From: Nectonema munidae | Taxonomy: Eukaryota; Nematomorpha; Nectonematoida; Nectonematidae | Length of the DNA stretch: 64,000 nucleotides | Assembly (NCBI GenBank): GCA_030549495.1 | Contig: JAUIRK010000894.1 | Coordinates: 310,001-374,000, forward strand | Reading direction: 5' to 3' | Part shown: positions 54,523-64,000 of the stretch, piece after piece | Layout of the letters: each line of letters starts with the position of its first letter | Position numbering within the stretch: the stretch's first letter is position 1 | Program-made: the position numbers and the translations under genes | Notes under the pieces: model-generated | The model's input: only the letters and a program-made list of their open reading frames with translations | Database searches by the model: none | What the model was told of the DNA's origin: nothing

Positions 54523-54915
54523 TCACTGAAAGTTGACATCCAGCGCCAACTTCTCAGGATCCATCAAAAGCGTGAAGAGGGAGCTGGAGCTGACATCGCC
54601 ATCACAATCATCTGTGAAGTCCACCATGTCGCGGTAAGTAGCGTTGTACGTGGGAATGATGGCTGGACCGAGCGCTTGCCTGCAAAACTTCTTTTCCATC
54701 TGGATCTTCATGTTTTCTGGACGATTTCGTCTCATCAAGCTGTTCATTTCCACTATCTCCCGCTCCAAAGCTTTCTCTTGTAAGGGGTGGGTGGGATTGA
54801 AAAGGTTGGTTGCCCTGACCCCAACTCCCCCGTCCACTTCTTTAAGGGGCGTGGATCTGATTGCATGAGCATGTGCAGTCAATCCATCCGATCCTTGAGA
54901 TTTGTGTTGAAACAT
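54523..54915 (-). CDS. Unrecognised host-like coding exon, 130 codons
   Basis: An open minus-strand frame from ATG at 54915 to the stop at 54523. Its codon use and base composition are far less AT-rich than the surroundings and similar to the NCX exons. The protein is hydrophilic: a His/Ser/Gly-rich start, then a probable charged helix (LQEKALEREIVEMNSLMRR, NRPENMKIQMEKKFCRQ), a proline/Tyr-containing middle (IIPTYNATYRDMVDFTDD) and an acidic/Ser tail (SSSSLFTLLMDPEKL). No signal peptide, TM or domain that I recognise. An acceptor-like tattaccag/cagtag lies just upstream of the ATG (on the minus strand), so it could be the last exon of a longer gene. An in-frame TAG three codons before the ATG favours starting at this ATG unless the splice removes it. 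Function unknown. Confidence 0.6.
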   Translation of the reverse strand: MFQHKSQGSDGLTAHAHAIRSTPLKEVDGGVGVRATNLFNPTHPLQEKALEREIVEMNSLMRRNRPENMKIQMEKKFCRQALGPAIIPTYNATYRDMVDFTDDCDGDVSSSSLFTLLMDPEKLALDVNFQ

Positions 54916-55024
54916 GCCTTTCTACTGGTAAATAATCTTAAATTGAAAAACATATCCATTGTTAAAGCATCAAGTAAAAAGAGTAGATAAAGGCAGTAGT
55001 ACTCTAATTCTTAAAATTAAATTT

Positions 55025-55466
55025 AACTAGGGGTCCATGGAAGAATTTGAAGGGGTCCATGGAAATTCTACTTCAAACTACTTATGCTGAATCTCCTTTA
55101 ATATACTTCTATTTTCCAAATCAATATAAATATATATATTTAGAGCTTTTTAAAATAAATATTTTCTTCCCTTTTCTAAAGTTTTATATTTTGAATCTTT
55201 ATGTATGCTTTTTATTAGTTACAATATTTTTGAAAAATTTATATTTTAATTGAAAAAAAATTTTATTCACATTTTATGTCAGGCTTTACGATTTCTCTGA
55301 TTTCATATGAATAAGCATACGATTTAATCAGATGACTAAAATCATTTTTTGCATAAAAATCTTTCATTAATTTTGTTGGCTCAAACTATTCAGTTGTAGG
55401 GGTCCACAGGTAAAAAAAAAGTGACTGAAAAAGGTGGAACGGGATAAAAAAGGTTGAGAACCACTG
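55025..55466 (-). mobile_element. hAT (Charlie-like) MITE or fragment
   Basis: The right end, reverse-complemented, begins CAGTGGTTCTCAACC, the hallmark of Charlie-type hAT termini, and is followed by gtggacccctac. At the far side, repeated ggggtccatgg phrases occur. The left terminus is unclear. Interior non-coding. Confidence 0.55.
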
Positions 55467-55539
55467 CTGTAGAGGATACGTCAAATTAGTTTTTAAAAAA
55501 CTTAAGTTATGCTGTACATTTTTTAAGTTTTTGTTGAAG

Positions 55540-55745
55540 CTCTATAACTTTTTCTGATAGACTTTTTTTTAAAAGTTATTATAAAAGGCAAATCATTGCA
55601 AAATGTTAAGTTATTTTACTTTTTGTAGCTTGCATCAATTTAGCTTTTAAACTATTTTTGAATGATGCTGAGAAAAATGAAATAATGCAATCTTAATTTA
55701 TTGTTTGCACAATTATAACTTCATTTTATACCCTTGCCTCTGAAC
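55540..55745 (-). repeat. Dispersed repeat R1, copy C (partial)
   Basis: On the minus strand it matches the 3' part of the R1 copy at 62123-62990, including aaacaataaattaagattgc, gatgatttgcc-type words, agtctatcagaaaaagttat and agagcttcaac. Confidence 0.7.
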
Positions 55746-56360
55746 ACATTTTTTCATATAAACACCGCAGGATGTCTAGTAGACTCTTTGCCTTCAGACT
55801 ACATTCTCTCATATAAAACCATCCAACCTCCAGTTATTTGTTTTCAGTTGTTTTCTCTATGAATCAAATATCCTTTCATCAATTCCTGTAATGTGACTGG
55901 TAGACTACTTCATTTTCAAATGAAAAGTCTATTCCACACCCCCCCCCAACAATTTTGGATTTTTTTAAACTAGTGTATATTCTGCAAATTTAATTAAAAT
56001 ATTTTCGCTGGAAGTATAGTATTCAAATTCACCAAATTTGTAAAAAAATATAAAGTAGTCTTATAAATTTAAGACTTTAGGTATGCGCTGAATACACCCT
56101 ATTTTAAGGGATTGCTTAAATATTTGGTTTCCCGTGGTATTTCCAGACCACTAATTTTGAAAATTGCAACAAAAAAATTTCGCCCCCCAATAATTTCGAG
56201 GATGTGCGCCCCTGAGCGATATGTAAGAAGCTTATCGGCCAATCTTATATCTATTCTAATATTTCGCTTATTAATCATTTTTGGACAGTGTCTATGAATT
56301 TATGTTTAATCTAACATACATGAATATAACTATTTATGAAATCGAAGTTGCAATAATTAT

Positions 56361-56470
56361 TAAGACTCCGATTCCTTCTCAAAAGATGCGAGTTCCCAAC
56401 CCTGGTTGCGAAGTAGGAAGTCGAAGATAGAGAATTAGGAGTCGTACTCGCTATCTAATAAAATTTTTCG
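56361..56470 (+). repeat. GGAGTC-type degenerate repeat, copy 3
   Basis: agactccgattccttctc, gaagtaggaagtcgaagatag and aattaggagtcgtactcg resemble the repeats at 33770 and 54283. Confidence 0.45.
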
Positions 56471-58442
56471 GAAACAGAGTGAGTTTTTCAAAAAGCATCA
56501 AAAAAATTTTTTTCATGTATTTTAAATAGTGGAAAAAAATAAATATAACTTTTAGGAAGGACCAAATCTATTTAAATTATGAAAGTGTATAAATATTGGG
56601 TACTTTTATGGTGTCATAATGTTTTAGACAAATATTAATTTTGACTCGCATAGAGATGTGTGATCAAATAAAATTTCAGGTAAAGTTAATATAATAGAAT
56701 TTTTCAAGCTTTATACATCACTTTATCATAAGGTTGTCGCTAGCACCACTATGAGGCTGCCTAAATGTCCGATGTCTGAAATATACCTCACAAAACACCA
56801 TTGATATTTTATGTATATGGCTAAAATATTTAAATAGATAATATACTAATATTAAAAATTTTTGATTCTTCATTTCCATTGTTGACAAAATGTAGCGCGG
56901 AGGGAGGGGTGCAAAAATCGGGAGAAAAATAGGAGGAGTTAATGCTAAAAGCAATTGCCAAACACTTTGAAGTTAATAAATATATAAAATGTGAATTATA
57001 AATTTTTTATTTTTTGCGGATTAATAATTATATGAGAGGTCTGAATTGAGGGACGAATTATACACTGAAAATAAAATAATAACACAGATAAGAAAGAATT
57101 CGAAAGTCAATGCATTCAAAATATGATTATAAAATAACAAATTTATCATATTAACCTTCAATTATCACGTGGAGCTTTTTGCTTTAGAGAGCAGCCTTGT
57201 GGTGGGTGCCCACTCATCAGAGAGTATAAAAAAATGTTTAACTTGGATGCCAGGATTGAGCATAAGGTTTGTTCATACCTTTAACTAGAATTCTTGGAAA
57301 CAGAAATGAAAGTTTTCAAATAGAAGTATCATTTGTAGTAAATTAAGATTTTATGATCACTCTACGATAATAATACTACAAAACTGTCAACCGGGCACTA
57401 ACAAAAAGAGGTAGGCATTAGAAACACTTAAAAACCCGTTAAACTACCGCATGTCATAGGATTGTTCATATTTTTTTGTTTTATAATTATTGCAAAACTT
57501 CTGGATATAATCAATTGTTTAAATGATATAATTTAAATAAATTCGCTTTCTTCTGTGCATTTAATATATATTCGAAATTTTGATAAGTTTTTATCGTATT
57601 TAGAGCCGGTAATTCTTAAATTTAAACAATCATAGTTTTCGATTTTAACCTTTCAGTACACGGGTTTATAATAATTAGAAAAAAAGTTAAGGAAAATTTT
57701 AAATTCAAACAAATATTCCTTTTATTTTGACCAAAAATAAGACGCAAATATATCAGCATAAATTGAAAGACTAGAATGTTTGTTAAAAAATTTATTGTTA
57801 GTCTCTATTGCAAATAGCGGATAGGCTGAGATCTTTTATTTTAAAATATATCTTCTAACGCTCAATAACTAATTTTTAGTATCTTGGGAAAGAAATTGAG
57901 TAAACTACTTTATCATATTTGTTCATAGCTGTAGCAACAGCACGGCACCAGGAAAATAAACAAACGATTTCATATAAAAAAAAGTGATAGAAATCCAAAA
58001 ATTAGAATAGTACAAAAATTTTAAAATATACTTATAACAAAAAATTGGTAGGTTTAATATGAGGATTATATTTTGATGATAAAAATTAAAATTATAAAAA
58101 AAAATTCCACTAGCTGACGTTGCCTAACAGAGATAAAATTTAAAAATAAAATTATTTTTTTCATAAAAAAAAAATATATATATATATATTTTATATTATA
58201 ATCAGTTTGAAAAATATAAAAAGGAAATGAAACATACACAAGAATCAGTTATATACATTTGCTACATGTGTATTGTGTTGCAAATTTATCATATTCATTA
58301 ATACATTTTTTTTATTGAAATCTTGAAAACTATCAATGATTTTTCAATACAAAATTCTACAAGAAATTCATTCCAATGTTTGATTATCCGTATCCTTAAT
58401 GATTTTTTGGTGGAGAAAAAATTTTTGTTCTTGTTAAAACTA

Positions 58443-60882
58443 AACTGTCAAACCTGTTTAAGACAGTCACCCTTGGGACCAGTCAAAAGCGGCTGTTTTA
58501 CGCAGGTGGCGGTTTTATCAAGGTTCACCTTCAGTATCTGAAAAATTTATCATATAAAATTAACACAATTTCAAAAAAATTTATCAATAAAAACATTTAT
58601 TAGAATATAACAGGAAAAACGCATAAAAACATTTAATTCATTATATATAAAAAAAATTCACTTTCTTTTAAAAAAGTTCGTGATGGTTGTTTGCTTTGTA
58701 TATTTTTTCATTCTTATGTTAATGGTAATATCTTGCATGTCGAAACAATGTTCTAGCATGTCATTGTTTCCTGTTTGCAAAGAAAATTGCTTACATATTT
58801 CTATGCAGTCTTGGACGTGAGTTAAAGAAGGTGGCTTGAACGATTCTTCAACTGGCTCTTTACCATCGTCATCATCATCACCATCTGAGTCCTTTTCGTT
58901 ATCATGAAGAATATCTGAAGCGGAGCGATCCCAGTCAATATCATAATTTGAGGTAGGAAGGTCATTATCAATGGGGTGAAGATTGTTGAATTGTATTCCA
59001 AATAATTCTTTGGAAAGACATAAAACTGATGAAGAAAATCATTGGTTTCTTCGAAAACATCAACGTCAATCTCCGTGCTTTCCATATCTGATGTGTTTAC
59101 ATTCGGGAAAACCTCTGCAGTAAATCGAGCTCGAGCAAAACACTTATGAATAATGGAAGATGTCATTTCATTCCAAGCTTTATGGACCCAGTTGATAGCA
59201 TCCAAAAGAGAAATTTTTCGGAGAATTTTCGGACCAGTGATGGACTCATCATTCGCAATGTTGTCACAAACTGTAGCTGTCTGTCTCTGTATTTTAGCTT
59301 CATGGCCTGTATGATGCCTTGATCCATGGGCTGAATAACTAATGTTGTGTTTGGTGGCATAAAAACTAATTTAACGCTAGTAAGTGTCAAATGAGGGTGC
59401 GCAAGAGAATTGTCCAACAATAATAAGACTTCTCGTTTTTGATTTTTCATTTGACAATCAAACCTTTTTACCCAATTATCAAAGATTTCACCTGTCATCC
59501 ACGACTTTTTGTTTGACTTATATTTAACAGTAAGTGAATGTTTATCAATGTTTTTAAAACAACGAGGATTTTCCGATCACAAGTAAAGGAAATTTCTTTC
59601 CAGTCATTGAAGCAGATAAAGCAACGGTAATGCGGTCTTTAGACTGTTTACCGCCATGTGTGTTATGCCCTTTAACACGAAATGATTTGTTTCGCTGATT
59701 GTTTCTGTAGAACAAGCCGGTTTCATCCATGTTAAAAATGTTTTTTTGGCTCATACCCAGCACAAATGGCAGAAAGCTTTTTTTTCCAATTACAAACAAC
59801 ACTTGTCTACATCACCACTTTCCCCAGACACAGATCGAAACACAATATTATGACGCTTTACAAACTGACTTGTACTCGTCTAGTTGTAGAGTCTTGAAAG
59901 CACTTTCAACTTAGTTCATTAACTTTTTCATTTCCTGTTTTTCGCATTTTACGTTTACGATCGTTTGGAGCATTGTTTTGAAAATCATGCAAAATTTCGG
60001 CTTTTCGCTTCATAATATTTTGAACTTGATCTTTGCTGACCCTGAATGCGCCAGCCACTTTACGTGAACTTTCCATTTTTTCGTACATTTCAATCACCTT
60101 AACTTTATCTACAAGGGACAGAGTTTTTTTATTTCCTTTATACGTTTTGATAGAAAACAATTATTATGTGTTAGCTCTAAATAAAGCAAAAATATGTGAT
60201 GAAGAAACTTTCATTCTAAGTAAAACAGTTGCCACGTAAATACGTATACATCATTAATTACAATTATCAATGCTGCATGAATGACATAAGGCATATGCGT
60301 GTTAGTCGTATACATGAAATCTTATTTTATCTACCACTCTGCATAACTTGATACACATCGAAGATTACCGTTCATCGTTTCCTTTGAGGACCAACATTTT
60401 GAAGAGGAGATTCGTCTGCTTTCTTTTTCAATTGAATTTTATATATTCAAAGCAGGTGATTTTCATTTCTTGGGTCACTTGTGTCCCACTGGTCCTCAAA
60501 GGGTTAAAAGTGATCAAGATGTACGCGTGCCAGTCATATGATAAATTACATTTCAAGTTTAGTTGTAATTCATGTAACATCATTAGAAAGTTACTTTTTG
60601 TCATCTCAATAGTCAACTGATGCAAGATTTCATTTTCTAGTAATGTAGATAATAAATAAGGAGGGCTAACAAAATAATATACTACTCTAGTATGGTGCGT
60701 GGCGTTCTTGGGCAAGTTTTTATTAAGATTCGGACTCCAATATAGTAGCGCCTGGCGCCGTTACAGAGGTGGTGGTCTTTTACAGGGTATTTTTAATGTA
60801 AATTTGATCGGGACTGTAAGAAAGTGGCGCTCTTAAAGAAGTGGCGGTCTTATAGAGGTGGCGTTTAGAGCAGGTTTGACTA
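58443..60882 (-). mobile_element. Tigger/pogo transposon with recognisable ends
   Basis: About 2.4 kb. Left end ...CTGTCAAACCTGTTTA and reverse-complemented right end TAGTCAAACCTGCTCTAAA match over about 11-13 bp, flanked by TA. Subterminal repeats (gtggcgctctta, gtggcggtctta, gtggcgtttaga) recur four times near the right end. The minus-strand transposase has an N-terminal HTH (59906-60160: LVDKVKVIEMYEKMES, VAGAFRVSKDQVQNIMKRK), NMDETGLFYRN and a PLLVIGKS segment (59554-59802), LLLLDNSLAHPH and PPNTTLVIQPMDQGIIQAM (59163-59498), and a C-terminal part (58822-59205). The three catalytic aspartates are visible. At least three frame changes and no full-length ORF, so it is inactive. A TTAA MITE-like piece sits inside it at 60372-60507. 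Confidence 0.85.
60372..60507. mobile_element. TTAA MITE of a second piggyBac family, inside the Tigger element
   Basis: Left cctttgaggaccaacatttt and right actggtcctcaaagggttaa are inverted copies of a CCCTTTGAGGACCA end. Only the right side keeps TTAA. Interior has gattcgtctgcttt, sharing the TCGTCTGC word with the other MITE family. Confidence 0.6.
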
Positions 60883-61471
60883 ATTGATGACTGTGAAACG
60901 GGAAATTTAGCGATGGGAGAAGCGAAACATAGTTACATGTATAAATATAATATAGGGTATCATAACGTAGCTGGGACATATTGTAGATTTACTAGAATAA
61001 TATATACATGGGAAACACTCGTAAATGCACACGACATATATACAAAAGTCTCTCTCCTTTTACGAGATGCAGCTAACACAATAATAGTCTTATTCGTACT
61101 CCGGGATACTATTCGGAAGTACTAAATATATATACACTATATATATATATCGATATGATTATGGTTGTTTTCATATTAAAAATGAAGTCTCCTCTTGTTT
61201 CTAATTTTTCAATTTTAATTCAATGGGAATTACCGTTAAACAAATCATTTCTAAATTTTCATTCCCGAAAAAAATGTCAACAAAAAGATTTCTTTTGATT
61301 AAACATTTCATTCAAGGTTTTAATCCCTAAACACATTTAAGCATGCTCTTAGACCATTTTGCTTCAATCCTCTGTGAAATATTTATTTTGACTTTTCATA
61401 AAGGTCAAACATTTTTCACTCACCCAATTATATCAAAAACATTTGTTTCACCCTCAACTATTTTTCTCAAG

Positions 61472-61569
61472 CTCTTCAAGATAATCTTAACGCCTCTTTG
61501 AAAAAAGTGAAGGATTCAACACTCGATAAAAAGTTTATTTTGGTGTGCAGTGAGAATAAAGTTGTCGAG
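61472..61569 (+). CDS. Candidate coding exon, product unknown
   Basis: Acceptor ccctcaactatttttctcaag|CT and donor GTCGAG|gtaaac flank a frame of 32 codons (phase 1 in, phase 0 out): LQDNLNASLKKVKDSTLDKK then FILVCSENKVVE. Composition is less AT-rich than the flanks. It is followed by a non-coding stretch with repeats, so partner exons would lie upstream of 61 kb or beyond the window end. No domain recognised; it could be a chance frame. Confidence 0.4.
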
Positions 61570-61689
61570 GTAAACACATTTTGCTTACTTCTTTTTTTAT
61601 GGTGTTTTACAATGCCATGTCAACGGTTAAAATTTTTGTCCTATATGAAGATCTGCCTTTTAATTTATAACTGTTCAATACGGGTTATT

Positions 61690-61985
61690 ATCAAAGGAGT
61701 GACAAATCAAAAGGATGACATGACAAAAGAGCGACAAAATATAAAAAAATTCAAAAGAGTGACAAAATATACAAAAATTTAAAAGAGTGACAAAATATAT
61801 AAAAATTCAAAAGTTTTACCTACCTACCTTTCCTTACATAAAAAAAAACTCTTTTGATTTGTCGCTCTTTTAATCGCTATTTTAAGAGTGACAAATTATG
61901 TCACTCTTTCGATTTGTCACTATTTTAATCTCTATTTTAAGAGTGACAAATTATGTCATTGTTTTGATTTGTCATCCTAATGAAC
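61690..61985. repeat. GTGACA repeat with nested hairpins, copy 2
   Basis: Left half: about three direct units of 28 bp (aaaagagtgacaaaatataca). Right half: two units of about 56 bp, each an imperfect palindrome, with ATTTGTCGCTCTT pairing with AAGAGTGACAAAT around ttaatcgctatttt. Outer words caaaggagtgacaaat and tttgtcatcctaat correspond to the ends of 34995-35260. Confidence 0.7.
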
Positions 61986-62122
61986 ATCTCCCGTTCAATA
62001 TACATAAACTGCTAAATTAATCTAATAATCTAAATAGAAATCTCAAAATGTTTGCTTTATACAAATACGATTATGTCACATCCTTGAAATTATGGGGGGG
62101 GGGGGGGGGGAGGGTTCAGGCT

Positions 62123-62990
62123 TCTTCCAAAAAGGACAACAAAATTTTCGGAATTCCTACTCCTCTCTTGTCTATTCTATTTCATTCTTAATTAAGCTTA
62201 ATGTAAACTTTAACCCCCGCCCTATTAAGCTTAACGTCAACAATGAGAGGAATTATAAATAACAACATGCATAACCAAACTTTCTCCCTTGAAATAGATG
62301 CGCACTATTTCCAAATTATGTGTAGAAAAGGGGTAAAGATATCAATTAACAATAAAAAAATTGGAAATTTTATTGAATGAAAAAAATCCTTCGTTAATTT
62401 TCAGTTGTTCCATTTCTTCTTTCTAAAAAATGAAAATCTTTTATTGAGAAAAATAAATTAAAAAAAACACATCCAAATTACATAACTTTTCTGAGGTAAT
62501 TTCTATCAAAAAATGAAAAAACAGAACCAAAGCTAGAAGACTTGGTATTAGAATTTTTGTGTATAAGAATAAGTGTAAGTCAGTTAGACTCAAAAAAGGG
62601 TATAAAATAAAGATAAAATTGTTCAACCAAAAACCAAACAATAAATTAAGATTGCATTACTTCATTTTTCTCAAGTTTAAAAGTTAAATTGGTGCAAGCA
62701 AACAACAAGTAGTCAAACTATAATTTTGCCCGAGTCAGCTTCCAAAAACAAAGTTAAAAAATATTAAAATGTAATAATAAATTTTTTATGAAGCAAAATA
62801 AAATACTTAAATGATACAAACAGAAAATAGTCAAACGATAAATTCAGATACTCTTACTTGGACGTTCTGATTCAAGATCTACAAAAAGTAAAACAACAAC
62901 GTTTAACCTTTTGCGATGATTTGCCTTTTATAATAACTTTTAAGCAAAAAAAAGTCTATCAGAAAAAGTTATAGAGCTTCAACAAAATAG
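62123..62990 (+). repeat. Dispersed repeat R1, copy B (~870 bp)
   Basis: Very similar to 32015-32850 over most of its length, starting ttccaaaaaggacaacaaa. After about 62915 it continues with words shared with the reverse copy at 55540-55745 but not with copy A. It is preceded by a G run of about 18 bp (62095-62112 with one interruption). Confidence 0.85.
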
Positions 62991-64000
62991 ATCAAGTACA
63001 TTTTTAACAACTAAAACATTTTGTTTGGATATTATATTTTTATTATAATAATCAACAAATTTTAATGATTTAATTAATTATGTACAGTGTTACTCACAAA
63101 ATTTAACAATCGAACATTATTAAAAAAATAGGGTATTTTTGCCTTTTAAACGGAATAGCTAGTCAAAATATTCATTCCCAAATATCTATTGTTGAAAGAA
63201 ATTTCTTGATTGAAAAAATTAAGGTTTTCAAATGTTACAAAATGTAACAAATGTACTGATAAAGATTAAAAGTGATCTTTGTTGAAAAATTTTTAACGCA
63301 AGTCTTACAATATTCATTCATATAAAATTGTAACGCTTGATAACTTTACTTTTCTCTCATTTAAAAACATAAACAAATTTTGATTTTTGCAAAATGTTTG
63401 GTGTATTAAGTTATGTTAAAAGTAAAAATTCGAAAATAAAATATGCAACCAAAAATCTGTGATTAATTTGAATAGCTGAACTTTGGTGTCATTAAAAAAT
63501 GTTCTGAAAATATTGAACTAAAAACATATATTTCATATATTTTTAATATGAATAAATATATGATAAAAACATATATTTCATTAAAAATTTGAATCAATAT
63601 TTTTGGAGACAATTTGGAAGTAAATCTTAAATTTGAAACACCTATAGGTATTTTCGAATCCTAAATGCGAATACTCACTCCAGATATAATACCAACATAG
63701 CAAAAACACTCATTTTATGTAAAACTTGAAAAAATATTTTATTAGATATAATTTTCATCAATTAAAATTTTGATTGACATTTTCTAAAGAGTAGACATGA
63801 TTATGTTAAAATCAAATATATTAAATGTCATTGGCTCAAAAGTGTATATAATTTTAAATTTTCAAAGGAGAATCTAATATAGCCCCTAAGTTAACTACAG
63901 ATAATGCCAAAAATATGTTGAAAAATATTAATTTTTGATTTTTATTGAAAGTTTTTGACAAGTGGGTCATTTAATTACCATAGAAATAGTACCAAAAGAT
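62991..64000. other. AT-rich end of window
   Basis: No supported gene or repeat family, only AT-rich sequence with short internal repeats such as aaaacatatatttcat. Confidence 0.75.

Larger units (their letters stand above)
54916..58442. other. Intergenic stretch with hAT and repeat fragments
   Basis: Contains a hAT-type element ending at 55466, a reverse R1 piece at 55540-55745, a poly-C tract near 55939 and a GGAGTC copy at 56361-56470. From about 56500 to 58440 nothing is recognised. Confidence 0.75.

Noticed and set aside
61690-61985. Regular repeats as a possible CRISPR array
   Set aside because: Eukaryotic context, no unique spacers of constant length, and the units are palindromic and adjoining.

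Overview
The window looks like nuclear DNA of an arthropod. It is very AT-rich, has GT-AG introns, an arthropod-type Na+/Ca2+ exchanger (CALX), and intron and intergenic sequence packed with decayed DNA transposons, MITEs and SINEs. A crustacean such as a copepod would fit, but that is inference. I see no prokaryotic operon, no CRISPR array, no rRNA and no intact tRNA gene.

Region 1-38.3 kb (+ strand) is one host gene. Ten coding exons between 2026 and 38098 join with consistent phases into a 911-codon Na+/Ca2+ exchanger. It has a signal peptide, five N-terminal membrane segments with alpha-repeat 1, a cytosolic loop with two Calx-beta domains, and five C-terminal segments with alpha-repeat 2. 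A polyadenylation signal lies at 38314. The introns hold a piggyBac and a Tc1/IS630 remnant (intron 1), a LINE 3' end and a foldback element (intron 2), hAT pieces (intron 3), a second dispersed-repeat copy (intron 4), a crowded 8.9 kb array of MITE, hAT, piggyBac, SINE and Tigger remnants (intron 5), and an ~850 bp repeat (intron 7).

Region 38.3-42.8 kb is intergenic, with Tigger-type sequence and a SINE copy. Region 42.8-52.0 kb (+) is a second host gene. Four exons encode a 152-residue UBL4A/Get5-like protein (N-terminal ubiquitin-like domain, C-terminal TUGS-like helices), a cytosolic factor of the tail-anchored-protein (GET/TRC) pathway. Its 7.2 kb last intron contains a piggyBac remnant with a MITE inserted in its coding region, an inverted pair of the same MITE, and a Cys-rich coding sequence on the minus strand from a repetitive uncharacterised family.

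Region 52-64 kb holds hAT MITEs, a probable host coding exon on the minus strand (54523-54915, unknown function), a 2.4 kb Tigger/pogo element with recognisable ends and three DDE aspartates (58443-60882), one candidate + strand coding exon (61472-61569), a hairpin-rich GTGACA repeat, and a second ~870 bp copy of the repeat found at 32 kb. The two recognised host genes have no evident shared pathway: one is a plasma-membrane Ca2+ extruder and the other a cytosolic membrane-protein-targeting factor.
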